DNA from: Myxococcota bacterium
Lineage (GTDB): Bacteria; Myxococcota_A; Polyangia; Palsa-1104; JAEUJZ01
Assembly (NCBI GenBank): GCA_025057315.1
Contig: JANWXW010000163.1
Span: 16,021-80,020 of the forward strand
Direction: 5' to 3'
Length of the DNA stretch: 64,000 bases
The notes under the pieces were generated by a model. That model was given only the letters and a program-made list of their open reading frames with translations. It was not told the DNA's origin and ran no database searches. The position numbers and the translations under genes were made by a program. Shown here one piece after another: positions 18,633-26,500 of the stretch (its first letter is position 1; each line of letters starts with the position of its first letter).

Positions 18633-19253
18633 TCACGGGCGGCTGTTGGTCTTTGCGGCCCGTGACTCTTCGTCGGGACAGTGGCCGCCGGGCACGCCCA
18701 GCGCCTTGGGGCAGAGCCCATACAGCTCCAGCTTATGGCGGACGATCTTGAAGCCGAGCCGTTGCGCCACGTTGTCCTGCAGACGCTCGATCTCGTCGTT
18801 TTCGAACTCCAGGATCAGCCCACACCGCTCGCAGATCAGATGGTCGTGGTGCGGCGTCTCCGGACCCGAGACCTCGTAGCGCGTCTGGCCATCGCCAAAA
18901 TGGCGGCACACGGCCAGACCGGCCTCGATCAGCAACTTCATCGTGCGGTACACTGTGGCGTAACCCACGCGTGCATTCCGCTCCCGCACCCGCTGCAGCA
19001 GTTCCTCCACCGATACGTGCTCTTGGCAGTGGAGGAACACGTCCACGATGAGCTCCCGCTGGCTGGTGGTCTTCAGACCGTGGTGCCGCTGAAACTCCAC
19101 CCAGCGGCGCTTCCAGATGTTGATGTCCAGCGCCGGCAGAGGCTGGTTGGGCGGAGAATGGGGCCGGTCTTCCACGTAGGCCATGAACGCGCGAAGCAGC
19201 GGGTCTGTCAAGGCAACATTGGAACCACTTAGCGGCAGAGGTAATAAATCCAC
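18633..19253 (-). CDS. Fur-family metal/peroxide-responsive regulator
   Basis: 206 aa if started at GTG 19253; ATG 19184 (183 aa) avoids overlapping the upstream gene and is a fair alternative. The Fur fold is clear: winged helix with TTSQRELIVDVFL and the recognition helix ARVGYATVYRTMKLLIEAGL. The metal-binding HHDHLICERCG follows. A later Cys pair is spaced GLCPKALGVPGGHC, not the usual CX2C. Without experiment it cannot be called Fur, PerR or Zur. The N-terminal ~45 residues extend beyond typical family length. It lies 25 nt into the end of the methyltransferase gene and may be cotranscribed with it. Confidence 0.88.
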   Translation of the reverse strand: MDLLPLPLSGSNVALTDPLLRAFMAYVEDRPHSPPNQPLPALDINIWKRRWVEFQRHHGLKTTSQRELIVDVFLHCQEHVSVEELLQRVRERNARVGYATVYRTMKLLIEAGLAVCRHFGDGQTRYEVSGPETPHHDHLICERCGLILEFENDEIERLQDNVAQRLGFKIVRHKLELYGLCPKALGVPGGHCPDEESRAAKTNSRP

Positions 19254-20044
19254 GCATCGCGGCGCCGGTCTAGGTCCTCCTCAGCAGGAATCTCTCGGCC
19301 ATCTGCCAGGCCGAAGGCACGCACCTCGGAAAAGCCGGCCTCTCGTAGCTGGGCCAGCTGGTAACTGGGCCGGACGTAGCAGATCTGCACCCCGTAGGGC
19401 TCGCGCAGCACCTGAAACGGCCGGCTATGGATGCCATCCAGGGCCTCGCGGCCATTGAGGCGGCTTATCATGATGTTGCGGTAGAGGCGCCCGGCCAGTT
19501 CCAGCGGGTTCCACGACAGTTGGGGAGGCAGAATGCGCAGGTCCAGCGCCAAGATGTTGTGCGCCGAAAAGCAAAACCGACCCCCCGGCACCAGCACGCG
19601 CCGGATCTCACGCAGGGCCTCCATGCGGTCCTGGGGTGAGATGCAGTCCAGCCCGTTGAAGCTAAACAGCACCACGTCGAAGCTCCCGCTGGCAAAGGCA
19701 TCCATGTGCCGCACATCGCACACCTGGAAAGAGGCGGCGCGTTCGGGAAAGCGTCGCTGACAGGCACGGATCATGCGGTCCGAGTAGTCCACGCCCACAT
19801 ACTGCCGCGCGGCCGGTGCGAAGTGCACTGTCGTGCGGCCGCCGCCGACACCGATGTCGAGCAGGCGCCAGCCCGACAGACCCTCACGGCGCAGCAGTTC
19901 CAACAGCGTCCGCTCCGGGGGCTGCAGGCGGCTGCGCAGGCGGTACGACAGCACCGTGCTCAGAGAGCGGTAGGTCCGCTGGTTGGCTGCGGCCATGCCG
20001 TCTGGCTGCGAGGCAGAGGCATGAGGCTGAGAGGATGAGACCAT
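19229..20044 (-). CDS. Class I SAM-dependent methyltransferase
   Basis: 271 aa, started at ATG 20044 because AAGGAGGA lies just upstream. Motif I is LLDIGVGGGRTTVHFA, followed by YVGVDYSDRMI, DVRHMDAFASGSFDVVLFSFNGLD (motif IV region), and IRRVLVPGGRFCFSAHN. This is a Methyltransf_11/25-type small-molecule enzyme. The C-terminal half carries NPLELAGRLYRNIMISRLNG, seen in methyltransferases of sugar and natural-product pathways, but the substrate is not predictable. Confidence 0.85.
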   Translation of the reverse strand: MVSSSQPHASASQPDGMAAANQRTYRSLSTVLSYRLRSRLQPPERTLLELLRREGLSGWRLLDIGVGGGRTTVHFAPAARQYVGVDYSDRMIRACQRRFPERAASFQVCDVRHMDAFASGSFDVVLFSFNGLDCISPQDRMEALREIRRVLVPGGRFCFSAHNILALDLRILPPQLSWNPLELAGRLYRNIMISRLNGREALDGIHSRPFQVLREPYGVQICYVRPSYQLAQLREAGFSEVRAFGLADGREIPAEEDLDRRRDAWIYYLCR

Positions 20045-20282
20045 GGTTGGGGTCCTCCTTCCGAGGATGCGGGTCGCACGGCCCGAGTGTAGACAGCCCA
20101 GAGGGCGCGGGCAAGGCAGGCCCCGCACAGGCTGGCGGGCCGGGGATGGACACAGGGCACCCTACGGCCCGCAGCAGCTGGGAGCATGGCGCTGCCGCAC
20201 GATGCAGAAGCGGATTGTACACCCCGGTGAGAGACCCTGCACCGAAGGCCAGCCGGACAACACTCGGGACGATATCACATTC

Positions 20283-20378
20283 ACCTCGCTTTCCACCTGA
20301 GCGCCCGCCTCCTCCACGCTTTCTGCCTGAACACCCGCCTCCTCCACCTCGCTTTCCACCTGAGCGCCCCCCTCCTTC
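20283..20378. repeat. Three imperfect tandem repeats, period ~30-33 bp
   Basis: Copies start near 20283, 20315 and 20346 and share GCTTTC..CCTGA.C.CCCGCCTCCTCC. On the minus strand one frame is open across them and reads GAQVESEV-EEAGVQAES-VEEAGAQVESEV, an acidic heptad-like peptide, within a 78-codon ORF (20162-20398). This may be a repeat-protein remnant or chance. The repeats sit in the 411-bp gap between the methyltransferase start and cspA end, where I see nothing else. Confidence 0.55.
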
Positions 20379-20455
20379 AGCCGGGGGGAGAAAGGCACCC
20401 TGTCCGTCGCGTAGCCCGGAAGCAGGGGAGGCCCTACAGGCCCATCCCAGCCCTG

Positions 20456-20674
20456 CTACCTGCTGGCGGGTGGCGCGAGGCGGACCACGTTGATCGCCTG
20501 CAAGCCCTTGGGTCCCTCGACCAGTTCGAACTCGACCTGCTCCCCTTCGGAGAGGGTGCGGAAGCCGTCAGCACGGATGGCGGTGTGGTGGACGAAGACG
20601 TCGGCGCCCTCGTCGCGCTTGATAAAGCCATAGCCCTTGGCGTCGTTGAACCACTTCACCGTACCCTTTTCCAT
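20456..20674 (-). CDS. csp: Cold-shock domain protein (CspA family)
   Basis: 72-aa single cold-shock domain, an RNA/ssDNA-binding chaperone. The start is ATG 20674 with AAGAGGAGACC upstream. It shows MEKGTVKWFNDAKGYGFI (RNP1) and DVFVHHTAI (RNP2). The longer open frame upstream has no Csp character. The 5' side has over 150 nt before the divergent DUF47 gene, consistent with the long structured leader typical of csp mRNAs, though no specific leader element was identified. Confidence 0.96.
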   Translation of the reverse strand: MEKGTVKWFNDAKGYGFIKRDEGADVFVHHTAIRADGFRTLSEGEQVEFELVEGPKGLQAINVVRLAPPASR

Positions 20675-20880
20675 GGTCTCCTCTTGTGCGTTTTGGCTGC
20701 TAGGCCTCAGCGGCCCATTGGGATAGCAGCCCTCCTTGTGGCCCCTGCGGGGCATCCAGGTCAAGGGCTGACTCCAGCTCCGGTGCGGATGATACAGAGT
20801 TGTTACAATTTGTTGCGCTCTTTTTAGGCTGAAATCGCTCCCCAGCTGAGGCATATCTTGCCCGAGCGAGGTGCCCCCGC

Positions 20881-21522
20881 ATGGCGATGCAGGACGTAAT
20901 CCGCTGGCTGCTTCCGCGGGAGGACAAGTTTTTCTCCTTGCTGGAGCAGCAGGCCTCTGTGGTCGCAGAGGCCGCCGCTCTGCTGGAACAGCTCCCGGTG
21001 GGCAACGGCGTGGCCACCGCGGCGCTCGAGCGCATCCACGAGCTGGAGCACCGAGGGGACGAGCTGGTCCGCTCGGTCACGCTGGCGCTGGGGCAGACCT
21101 TCATCACGCCGATTGACCGAGAGGACATTCACAACCTGTCCACCCAACTCGACGACGTGCTGGATTTCCTCTACGCGGCGGCGCAGGCCTTTGTGACCTA
21201 CGGGGTGCACCAAAAGACCCAGGCGATGGCAGAGATGCAGCGCCTGCTTCGCGAGGCGACCACCGAGCTCAGGGACGCGGTGCCCATGCTACGCCAGCGC
21301 CGGTGCGATGAGGTGGCACCGGCGCGGCTGAAGGTGATCGCACTGGAGAAGCAGCACGACATGCTCTACCGGGACGAAATGCGCGCCCTGTTCCACAACG
21401 ACACCATCGATGCCAAGGAGCTGCTACGCCAGCAGGCCGTGCTGAGCGCCCTGGAGGCAGCCATGGACTGCTGTCAGGACGCAGCGGACGTGCTGGAGAA
21501 CATTGCCATCAAGCATGCGTAG
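20881..21522 (+). CDS. DUF47/PhoU-like phosphate transport regulator (YkaA family)
   Basis: 213 aa, all helical, with the DUF47 pattern: ED-KFFSLLEQQA near the start, HELEHRGDELVRSVTLALGQTFITPIDREDIHNL in the middle, and LRQQAVLSALEAAMDCCQDAADVLENIAIKH at the end. The repeated acidic E/D-X3-D clusters bind metal in PhoU-like proteins. These proteins are usually encoded next to Pit transporters and modulate phosphate import, exactly the arrangement seen (Pit starts 210 bp downstream). ATG 20881 begins MAMQDV. Confidence 0.93.
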   Translation: MAMQDVIRWLLPREDKFFSLLEQQASVVAEAAALLEQLPVGNGVATAALERIHELEHRGDELVRSVTLALGQTFITPIDREDIHNLSTQLDDVLDFLYAAAQAFVTYGVHQKTQAMAEMQRLLREATTELRDAVPMLRQRRCDEVAPARLKVIALEKQHDMLYRDEMRALFHNDTIDAKELLRQQAVLSALEAAMDCCQDAADVLENIAIKHA

Positions 21523-21732
21523 GGACTTACGCCCCCGACAGGTGGCCTGCTCCATACCCCCGCGCGCGGCGGCTCGATGGAAGCGTCGCTGCCCCAAAGG
21601 GGTGGAGACGGCCCGAGGGCAGCTCTGTGCACCTTGGCGCCGTGATTCGGGCTGTCGGCGGGGCGGGTCGCTCGCTCCTGGCCTGGGGGCTGGCCGTGAG
21701 CAGAGGGGGCGTTCCGGGAGAGAGGTGGAGGC

Positions 21733-22776
21733 ATGCTGAGCCTGCTCGTGTTGGTGGTGGTTGCGGCCATCGTGTTTGACTACATCAATGGGTTCCACGA
21801 TGCGGCCAACGCGATCGCCACAGTGGTTTCCACAGGGGTGCTGCCGGTGCGCACCGCGGTGTTGTTGGCGGCAGTGCTGAATTTTGCCGGTGCGCTCACG
21901 GGCACTGCGGTAGCCAAGACCATTGCAGCTGGCCTGTGCGACCCGGCAGCAGCGACACAGGTCACGGTGCTGGCAGCGCTGCTCGGGGCATCGATTTGGA
22001 ACCTGCTGACCTGGTGGTGGGGGATCCCATCCAGCTCATCGCACGCCCTTATCGGCGGGCTGTGCGGCGCGGTGGTGGCGCGGGGCGGGGTGGGGGCCTT
22101 CTACTGGGGGGCGCTGGTGAAGAAGGTGCTGGTACCCCTGGTTTCCTCGCCGACCTTGGGGTTTCTCTTCGGGTTGTTTCTGATGATCGGCGTTTTGCAC
22201 GCGGCGCGTCCCTTGCGTACTGCCCTGGTCAACCGCGTCTCGCGGCGGCTCCAGCTCCTGTCGGCCAGCATGATGGCCTTTGCCCATGGGTCCAACGATG
22301 CGCAGAAGGCCATGGGCATCATCACGCTGGCGCTGATTGCCTTTGCCAGCCAGAGCCCGGGCTTGCTGCCGGGCTGGATGGTCCCTGGCGGCACCCACCA
22401 GAACCCGACGGTGCCGATGTGGGTGGTGCTGGCCTGTGCCATGGCCATTGCCCTGGGCACCGCCGCCGGGGGAAAGCGGATCATCAAGACCATGGGCAGT
22501 CGCATCATCCGCATCTCGCCGATCCAGGGCTTTGCCGCCGAGACGGCCGGGGCCTTGACGATCCTCGGGGCCAGCCGGCTGGGTGTGCCGGTGTCCACCA
22601 CGCACTGCATCAGCGCCTGCATCATGGGCGTGGGTGCGGCCAGGCGGCTGTCGGCGGTGCGCTGGGGCGTGGCCGGGAACATCCTGACGGCCTGGGTGCT
22701 GACCATCCCCGTGAGCGCAGGGGTCTCCTTTGTGCTCTACCAGGTGCTGGTCTGGATCTTTGGTCCCGGCTTTTAG
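21733..22776 (+). CDS. pit: Low-affinity inorganic phosphate transporter (Pit family)
   Basis: 347 aa, about ten membrane helices. Both Pit signature repeats are present: DYINGFHDAANAIATVVSTGVL near the N-terminus and FAHGSNDAQKAMGIITLAL in the second half, plus WWWGIPSSSSHALIGGLCG and GVPVSTTHCISACIMGVG. It imports metal-phosphate with protons in E. coli. GGGAGAGGTGGAGGC precedes the ATG. The gene's stop overlaps the stop of the convergent BtuF-like gene by 4 nt. Confidence 0.95.
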   Translation: MLSLLVLVVVAAIVFDYINGFHDAANAIATVVSTGVLPVRTAVLLAAVLNFAGALTGTAVAKTIAAGLCDPAAATQVTVLAALLGASIWNLLTWWWGIPSSSSHALIGGLCGAVVARGGVGAFYWGALVKKVLVPLVSSPTLGFLFGLFLMIGVLHAARPLRTALVNRVSRRLQLLSASMMAFAHGSNDAQKAMGIITLALIAFASQSPGLLPGWMVPGGTHQNPTVPMWVVLACAMAIALGTAAGGKRIIKTMGSRIIRISPIQGFAAETAGALTILGASRLGVPVSTTHCISACIMGVGAARRLSAVRWGVAGNILTAWVLTIPVSAGVSFVLYQVLVWIFGPGF

Positions 22777-23573
22777 GGCCCAGCGAGCAGGTCGGCCAGC
22801 TCTGGGAGTCGTGCCATGCGGGGCCCATACCAGCACAGCACGGTGCCGTCGCACAGCCGCGGCGGGGCTCCCAGCTCGCCTGCCACAGGGCCCAGGTCTG
22901 CCTCCGAAAAAGGGTAGGGCTCGCTGGGTAGCAGCACGCATTCGGCCGCCAGCGCCCGCAGCGCCCCGGCCTCTGCCTTGGGATAGCGGCGCAGGGCCGA
23001 TGCAGGCAGCTGCCGGGCGAGGTTGTCCGCCCCCAGCAGCGCGATCACCGCATCAATATATGTATCAGGCCCGGCCACAATCCAGGGGTCGCGCCACACG
23101 GGCACAAGCACGCGCATCGGCCGCCGACCAGCCCTGCGGCGCCGCGCCTCCTCGACTCCCGCGAGCATGGCTTGGTGGACTGCCTGCACGCGGGCCGGCA
23201 CGGCCCCCAGAATCGGTCCCAGCTCCCCGGGCAGTGCCAGGGCAGCCTCGATGGTCCGCACATCCGTCACATACACCGGCACCCCAGCCTCCTCCAGGCG
23301 GAGGACATCGCGGCGCAGGTTCTCCTCTTTGGCACACAGGACCAGGTCGGGCCGCAGGCCAAGGAGGCGGTCTAGGTCTGGGTCCTTCTGGCCGCCGACG
23401 CGAGGCAGGCCGGCCAGGGCCTCAGCTGGATGGACGCAGAAGTCGGACACCCCCACCAGGCTGGCAGCGCAGCCGAGGGAACAGACCAGTTCGCTCAGGC
23501 TCGGCACCAGGGACACCACCCGGGTTGGCCTCCCTCGCAGAGGAACGGGCCGGCCAAGTGCGTCGATGACCAT
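22773..23573 (-). CDS. BtuF-like periplasmic-binding-fold protein without signal peptide
   Basis: 266 aa with the helical-backbone metal/cobalamin receptor fold: RVVSLVPSLSELVCSLGCAASLVGVSDFCVHP, then PDLDRLLGLRPDLVLCAKEENLRRDV, and IDAVIALLGADNLA. These match BtuF (cobalamin) and FhuD-type binding proteins. No signal peptide or lipobox is present at ATG 23573, so it would stay in the cytoplasm, which rules out the usual transport role. A secreted paralog lies at 36811. Cytosolic homologs occur in several bacteria and are of unclear function; cobalamin binding or sensing is a guess. Confidence 0.8.
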   Translation of the reverse strand: MVIDALGRPVPLRGRPTRVVSLVPSLSELVCSLGCAASLVGVSDFCVHPAEALAGLPRVGGQKDPDLDRLLGLRPDLVLCAKEENLRRDVLRLEEAGVPVYVTDVRTIEAALALPGELGPILGAVPARVQAVHQAMLAGVEEARRRRAGRRPMRVLVPVWRDPWIVAGPDTYIDAVIALLGADNLARQLPASALRRYPKAEAGALRALAAECVLLPSEPYPFSEADLGPVAGELGAPPRLCDGTVLCWYGPRMARLPELADLLAGP

Positions 23574-23611
23574 GGTGTGTCCTCGAAAAACGTGATACGA
23601 CTGCCCAGCTT

Positions 23612-24940
23612 ATGCTAGATCCAGCAATTCCCCTAGACCTGATTGATGCCGATGCCCAGAAGGTCGTGCGGCGCCTGGCGCGCAACGGCTATCAGGCCTA
23701 CCTGGTCGGAGGGTGTGTGCGCGACCTGCTGCTCGGGCGGCAACCCAAGGACTTCGATGTGGCCACCAGTGCCACCCCTGCTGAAGTGAGGGAGCTGTTT
23801 CGCAACTGCCGCATCATCGGGCGCAGGTTCCGGCTGGCGCACGTGTTCTTTGGCTCCAAGATCATCGAAACCGCCACCTTCCGCGCCAACCCCCGCGAGG
23901 TGGCCGACGACGAGACGCAGGGGAGCGGTGAGCTGCTCATCCGTCGGGACAACGTGTTCGGGACGGCGGAGGAGGACGCGCGGCGGCGTGACTTTACCAT
24001 CAACGGGCTTTTTTACGATATCGACAAGGGACAAATCCTCGATTACGTCCAGGGACAGCGGGACCTGGCCGAGCGCAGCATCCGCACCATTGGCGACCCC
24101 GACATTCGCTTTCAGGAAGACCCGGTGCGCATCCTGCGGGCCGTCAAGTTCGCCGCCCGTTTGGGCTTCGACATCGAAGACCACACCTACCAGGCGGTGA
24201 TCCGGCACCGGCGGGACATCGTCAAGAGCGCGCCGCCCCGGGTGCTGGAGGAGGTTTATCGCTTGCTGCGAGGAGGGGCGGCGCTGGAGTCCTTTGTGCT
24301 GCTGCGGGAGACGGGCCTGCTCGGCGTGCTCATTCCCCAGGTGGACGCCCTGGTGGAGCGGGAACCGATATGCATGGATCCGGTGCTGGGGGCGCTAGAC
24401 GCCCTGGTGGGCCGGGGGGAGGTGCCGCCCAATGCGGCGCTGCTGTGCGTGCTGCTCGGCCCCGCGCTGGTGGCTGCGTCGGAGAGACGAGAGCCAGCGC
24501 TTCAGCCGGAGACGCTGGAGCCGATTCTGGCGCAGCTGCAGGTCCCGCGACGCGACGCGGAGCGGGCCCGGCGCATCATCCTGGCACAGCGGCATGTGGC
24601 ACAGTTTCTGCGTCATGGCCGCCCGGCGTCCCTGTGCCGTGCGGACTGGTTCCAGGACGCTTTGGCGCTGCACGCGATTGTGCGCGTGGCTGGAGGAGAC
24701 AAGGTTGAGCAGGTGCTGGCTGAACTGGCGCCGCTGCGGTGCCCCACCGAGGCGACTGAAGGGGAAGCGGCAGGGCAGGAGAGGTCACCGCGGCGCCGGC
24801 GGAGGCTGCGGCGGAGGCGGTCCGGTGAGGCAGCAGCTGGGACCATGGACGACATCGGTGAGGAGGACGAGCCGCTGGACAACGAGGAGGCGGCTGTGGC
24901 GGCCTTTACCGCTGCCCTGAGCGCGCGCACCGACGACTGA
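23612..24940 (+). CDS. pcnB: Poly(A) polymerase PcnB / CCA-adding-type nucleotidyltransferase
   Basis: 442 aa. The class II nucleotidyltransferase head is complete: YLVGGCVRDLLLGRQPKDFDVATSATPAEV with the two catalytic Asp, then RRFRLAHVFFGSKIIETATFR, DVFGT-type DNVFGTAEEDARRRDFTINGLFYD, and the neck RFQEDPVRILRAVKFAARLGF. The long insert after ATFR (NPREVADDETQGSGELLIRRDN) and an Arg-rich C-terminal tail (PRRRRRLRRRRSGE) favour PcnB over CCA transferase. Poly(A) addition by PcnB promotes RNA decay. There is a short acidic end. Confidence 0.92.
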   Translation: MLDPAIPLDLIDADAQKVVRRLARNGYQAYLVGGCVRDLLLGRQPKDFDVATSATPAEVRELFRNCRIIGRRFRLAHVFFGSKIIETATFRANPREVADDETQGSGELLIRRDNVFGTAEEDARRRDFTINGLFYDIDKGQILDYVQGQRDLAERSIRTIGDPDIRFQEDPVRILRAVKFAARLGFDIEDHTYQAVIRHRRDIVKSAPPRVLEEVYRLLRGGAALESFVLLRETGLLGVLIPQVDALVEREPICMDPVLGALDALVGRGEVPPNAALLCVLLGPALVAASERREPALQPETLEPILAQLQVPRRDAERARRIILAQRHVAQFLRHGRPASLCRADWFQDALALHAIVRVAGGDKVEQVLAELAPLRCPTEATEGEAAGQERSPRRRRRLRRRRSGEAAAGTMDDIGEEDEPLDNEEAAVAAFTAALSARTDD

Positions 24941-24959
24941 GTCGAGCTGGGGAACGGCG

Positions 24960-25808
24960 TTGAGAGATGTGGAGCTGTACGAGCAGCTGCTTCGGGCAGG
25001 CAGTCGGGAGCACTACTTGGACCCGCTGCTGTACGACCATGAGTACCGGCGCCGACGGCGAGACATCAATTACTACCGCCGCCTAGCCCGCCAGATAGGC
25101 ACTCCTGCGCGGGTACTGGAGTTGGGCTGTGGCTCGGGCCGCGTGCTGGTGCCCTTGCTCCGGGATGGCCACGAGGTGGTTGGGGTGGATTTGTCCCTTC
25201 CGATGCTGCGTCGCTGCAAGGAGCGGATTGCCCGGTTGGGCCCAGCACGGCGGGCCCGCGCGCACCTTATCCATGCCGACTTTCGCGATTTGCCCCTGTC
25301 TATGGAGGGCAAGGCCCGCTTTCCGCTCATCATCTGTCCCTTCAATGCATTGATGCACCTCTACACGCACCAGGATCTGGAGCGCTTCCTGGGCGGTGTA
25401 CGTGCCCGTCTGGCTCCCCAGGGCCTGCTGGCGCTGGACGTGCTGATGCCAGACCTGTCCTGGCTGGGGCGCGACCCGGCACGCCGCTATGGTCGCACCC
25501 GTCTGCGCCACCCCCTCTCGGGCGAGCGGCTCATCTACAGCTACAGTGTGAGCTACGATCCGGTGACTCAGGTGGCCTTCATGCGCCTCCATTACGACCC
25601 CGAGGACGCCCCAGGGGGAGAGGCGGAGCAGGGCTCTGGACGCGGGGGGTGGGTGGTCCACCTCGCACACAGGCAATTCTTTCCGCAGGAACTGCGGGCG
25701 CTGCTGCACTACCACGGCTTTTACGTGGAGCGCCATGACGGAGGCTTCGACGGAGAGCCATTGAGCGACGCGAGCACCGAGCAGGTGATCTGCGCGCGCG
25801 TGTGCTGA
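24960..25808 (+). CDS. Class I SAM-dependent methyltransferase
   Basis: 282 aa from TTG 24960; GTG 24969 is an alternative, and neither has a perfect ribosome site. The core has RVLELGCGSGRVLVPLLRDGHEVVGVDLSLPMLRRCKE (motifs I and II), HADFRDLPLSMEGKARFPLIICPFNALMHLYTHQDLERFL, and LAPQGLLALDVLMPD. The C-terminal HRQFFPQELRALLHYHGFYVERHDGGFDGEPL is typical of Methyltransf_25 proteins found widely in Myxococcota. The substrate is unknown. It follows pcnB by 19 bp, probably in one transcript. Confidence 0.82.
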   Translation: MRDVELYEQLLRAGSREHYLDPLLYDHEYRRRRRDINYYRRLARQIGTPARVLELGCGSGRVLVPLLRDGHEVVGVDLSLPMLRRCKERIARLGPARRARAHLIHADFRDLPLSMEGKARFPLIICPFNALMHLYTHQDLERFLGGVRARLAPQGLLALDVLMPDLSWLGRDPARRYGRTRLRHPLSGERLIYSYSVSYDPVTQVAFMRLHYDPEDAPGGEAEQGSGRGGWVVHLAHRQFFPQELRALLHYHGFYVERHDGGFDGEPLSDASTEQVICARVC

Positions 25809-25965
25809 AGAAAATCATGTCGGAATGGCGGAAAACGGACGAAATCGGCTCGCTCGACGGTGGAATGGCCATCATCCGACGAAAAATGACGCTCTTTCGT
25901 CGGCGTGCGCCGGCCCTCCCGTCGGCAAAGACGTAAAAAAAAAATGATCATGCAGCGCAAAAGAA

Positions 25966-25994
25966 TTGACAGCTCCGTCGAGGGTTCCTAGTGT
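25966..25994 (+). promoter_or_regulatory. Sigma-70-type promoter of the histone H1-like gene
   Basis: TTGACA (25966-25971), exact 17-bp spacer, TAGTGT (25989-25994). An A-run (about 25934-25944) upstream may serve as an UP element. The start site would be near 26001, giving a ~24-nt leader with ACGGAGGA before ATG 26025. This is the clearest promoter in the window and suits a highly expressed nucleoid protein. Confidence 0.75.
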
Positions 25995-26024
25995 CAGGAG
26001 GAACCTCAACTACGGAGGACTGGG

Positions 26025-26411
26025 ATGGCCGAAAAAGTCGTCAAGCTCGGTATCCGGCGTGAGCCTGGGTTTCTGTACTTCCTGCGGGGGTCCGACATTT
26101 ACAAGACACCTATGAAGCGGGCAGGGGGGCCCTCGGCAGCCGGCAAGGCCGAAAAGGTTGCCTCGGGGAACTTCACCCGCGAGGAAGGGTACCTCTACTT
26201 CCTCGATGCCAATGGCGACGTGTCCCGGGCCAAGCGCGCAGTCGGTGGGCAAAAGCGCAAGAAGACCACGGCCAAGAAGCCAGCGGCCAAACAGACCACG
26301 GCCAAGAAGCCAGCGGCCAAAAAGCCAGCGGCTAAAAAGACCACGGCCAAGAAGCCAGCGGCCAAGAAGCCAGCCAAGAAGACCACCACCAAGGCCAAGC
26401 GCAAGACCTAG
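26025..26411 (+). CDS. Histone H1-like nucleoid protein with AKKPAAKK repeats
   Basis: 128 aa. The C-terminal ~55 residues are Lys/Ala/Pro repeats (KTTAKKPAAK, KKPAAKK) like eukaryotic H1 tails, Hc2/AlgP and myxobacterial DNA-binding tails, so it should bind DNA electrostatically. The N-terminal ~75 residues hold two copies of a short module: REPGFLYFLRGSDIYKTPMKR and REEGYLYFLDANGDVSRAKR. I do not recognise this module from known H1-like proteins. A strong promoter upstream and a terminator downstream make it a single-gene unit. The repeat DNA is itself near-tandem (about 26262-26390). Confidence 0.85.
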   Translation: MAEKVVKLGIRREPGFLYFLRGSDIYKTPMKRAGGPSAAGKAEKVASGNFTREEGYLYFLDANGDVSRAKRAVGGQKRKKTTAKKPAAKQTTAKKPAAKKPAAKKTTAKKPAAKKPAKKTTTKAKRKT

Positions 26412-26446
26412 CACGGCTCCCCGCCTCGCGGGTCGAGCCAGGAGAG

Positions 26447-26482
26447 GCCGCATGCCGCATCGCAGCGTGCGGCTTTTCCTTT
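26447..26482 (+). terminator. Rho-independent terminator after the histone H1-like gene
   Basis: Stem GCCGCATGC (26447-26455) pairs with GCGTGCGGC (26465-26473), one G-U pair, nine-nt loop, followed by TTTTCCTTT. It lies 36 nt past the stop codon. Confidence 0.75.
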
Positions 26483-26500
26483 CAGAACCAAGGCCCTGGC

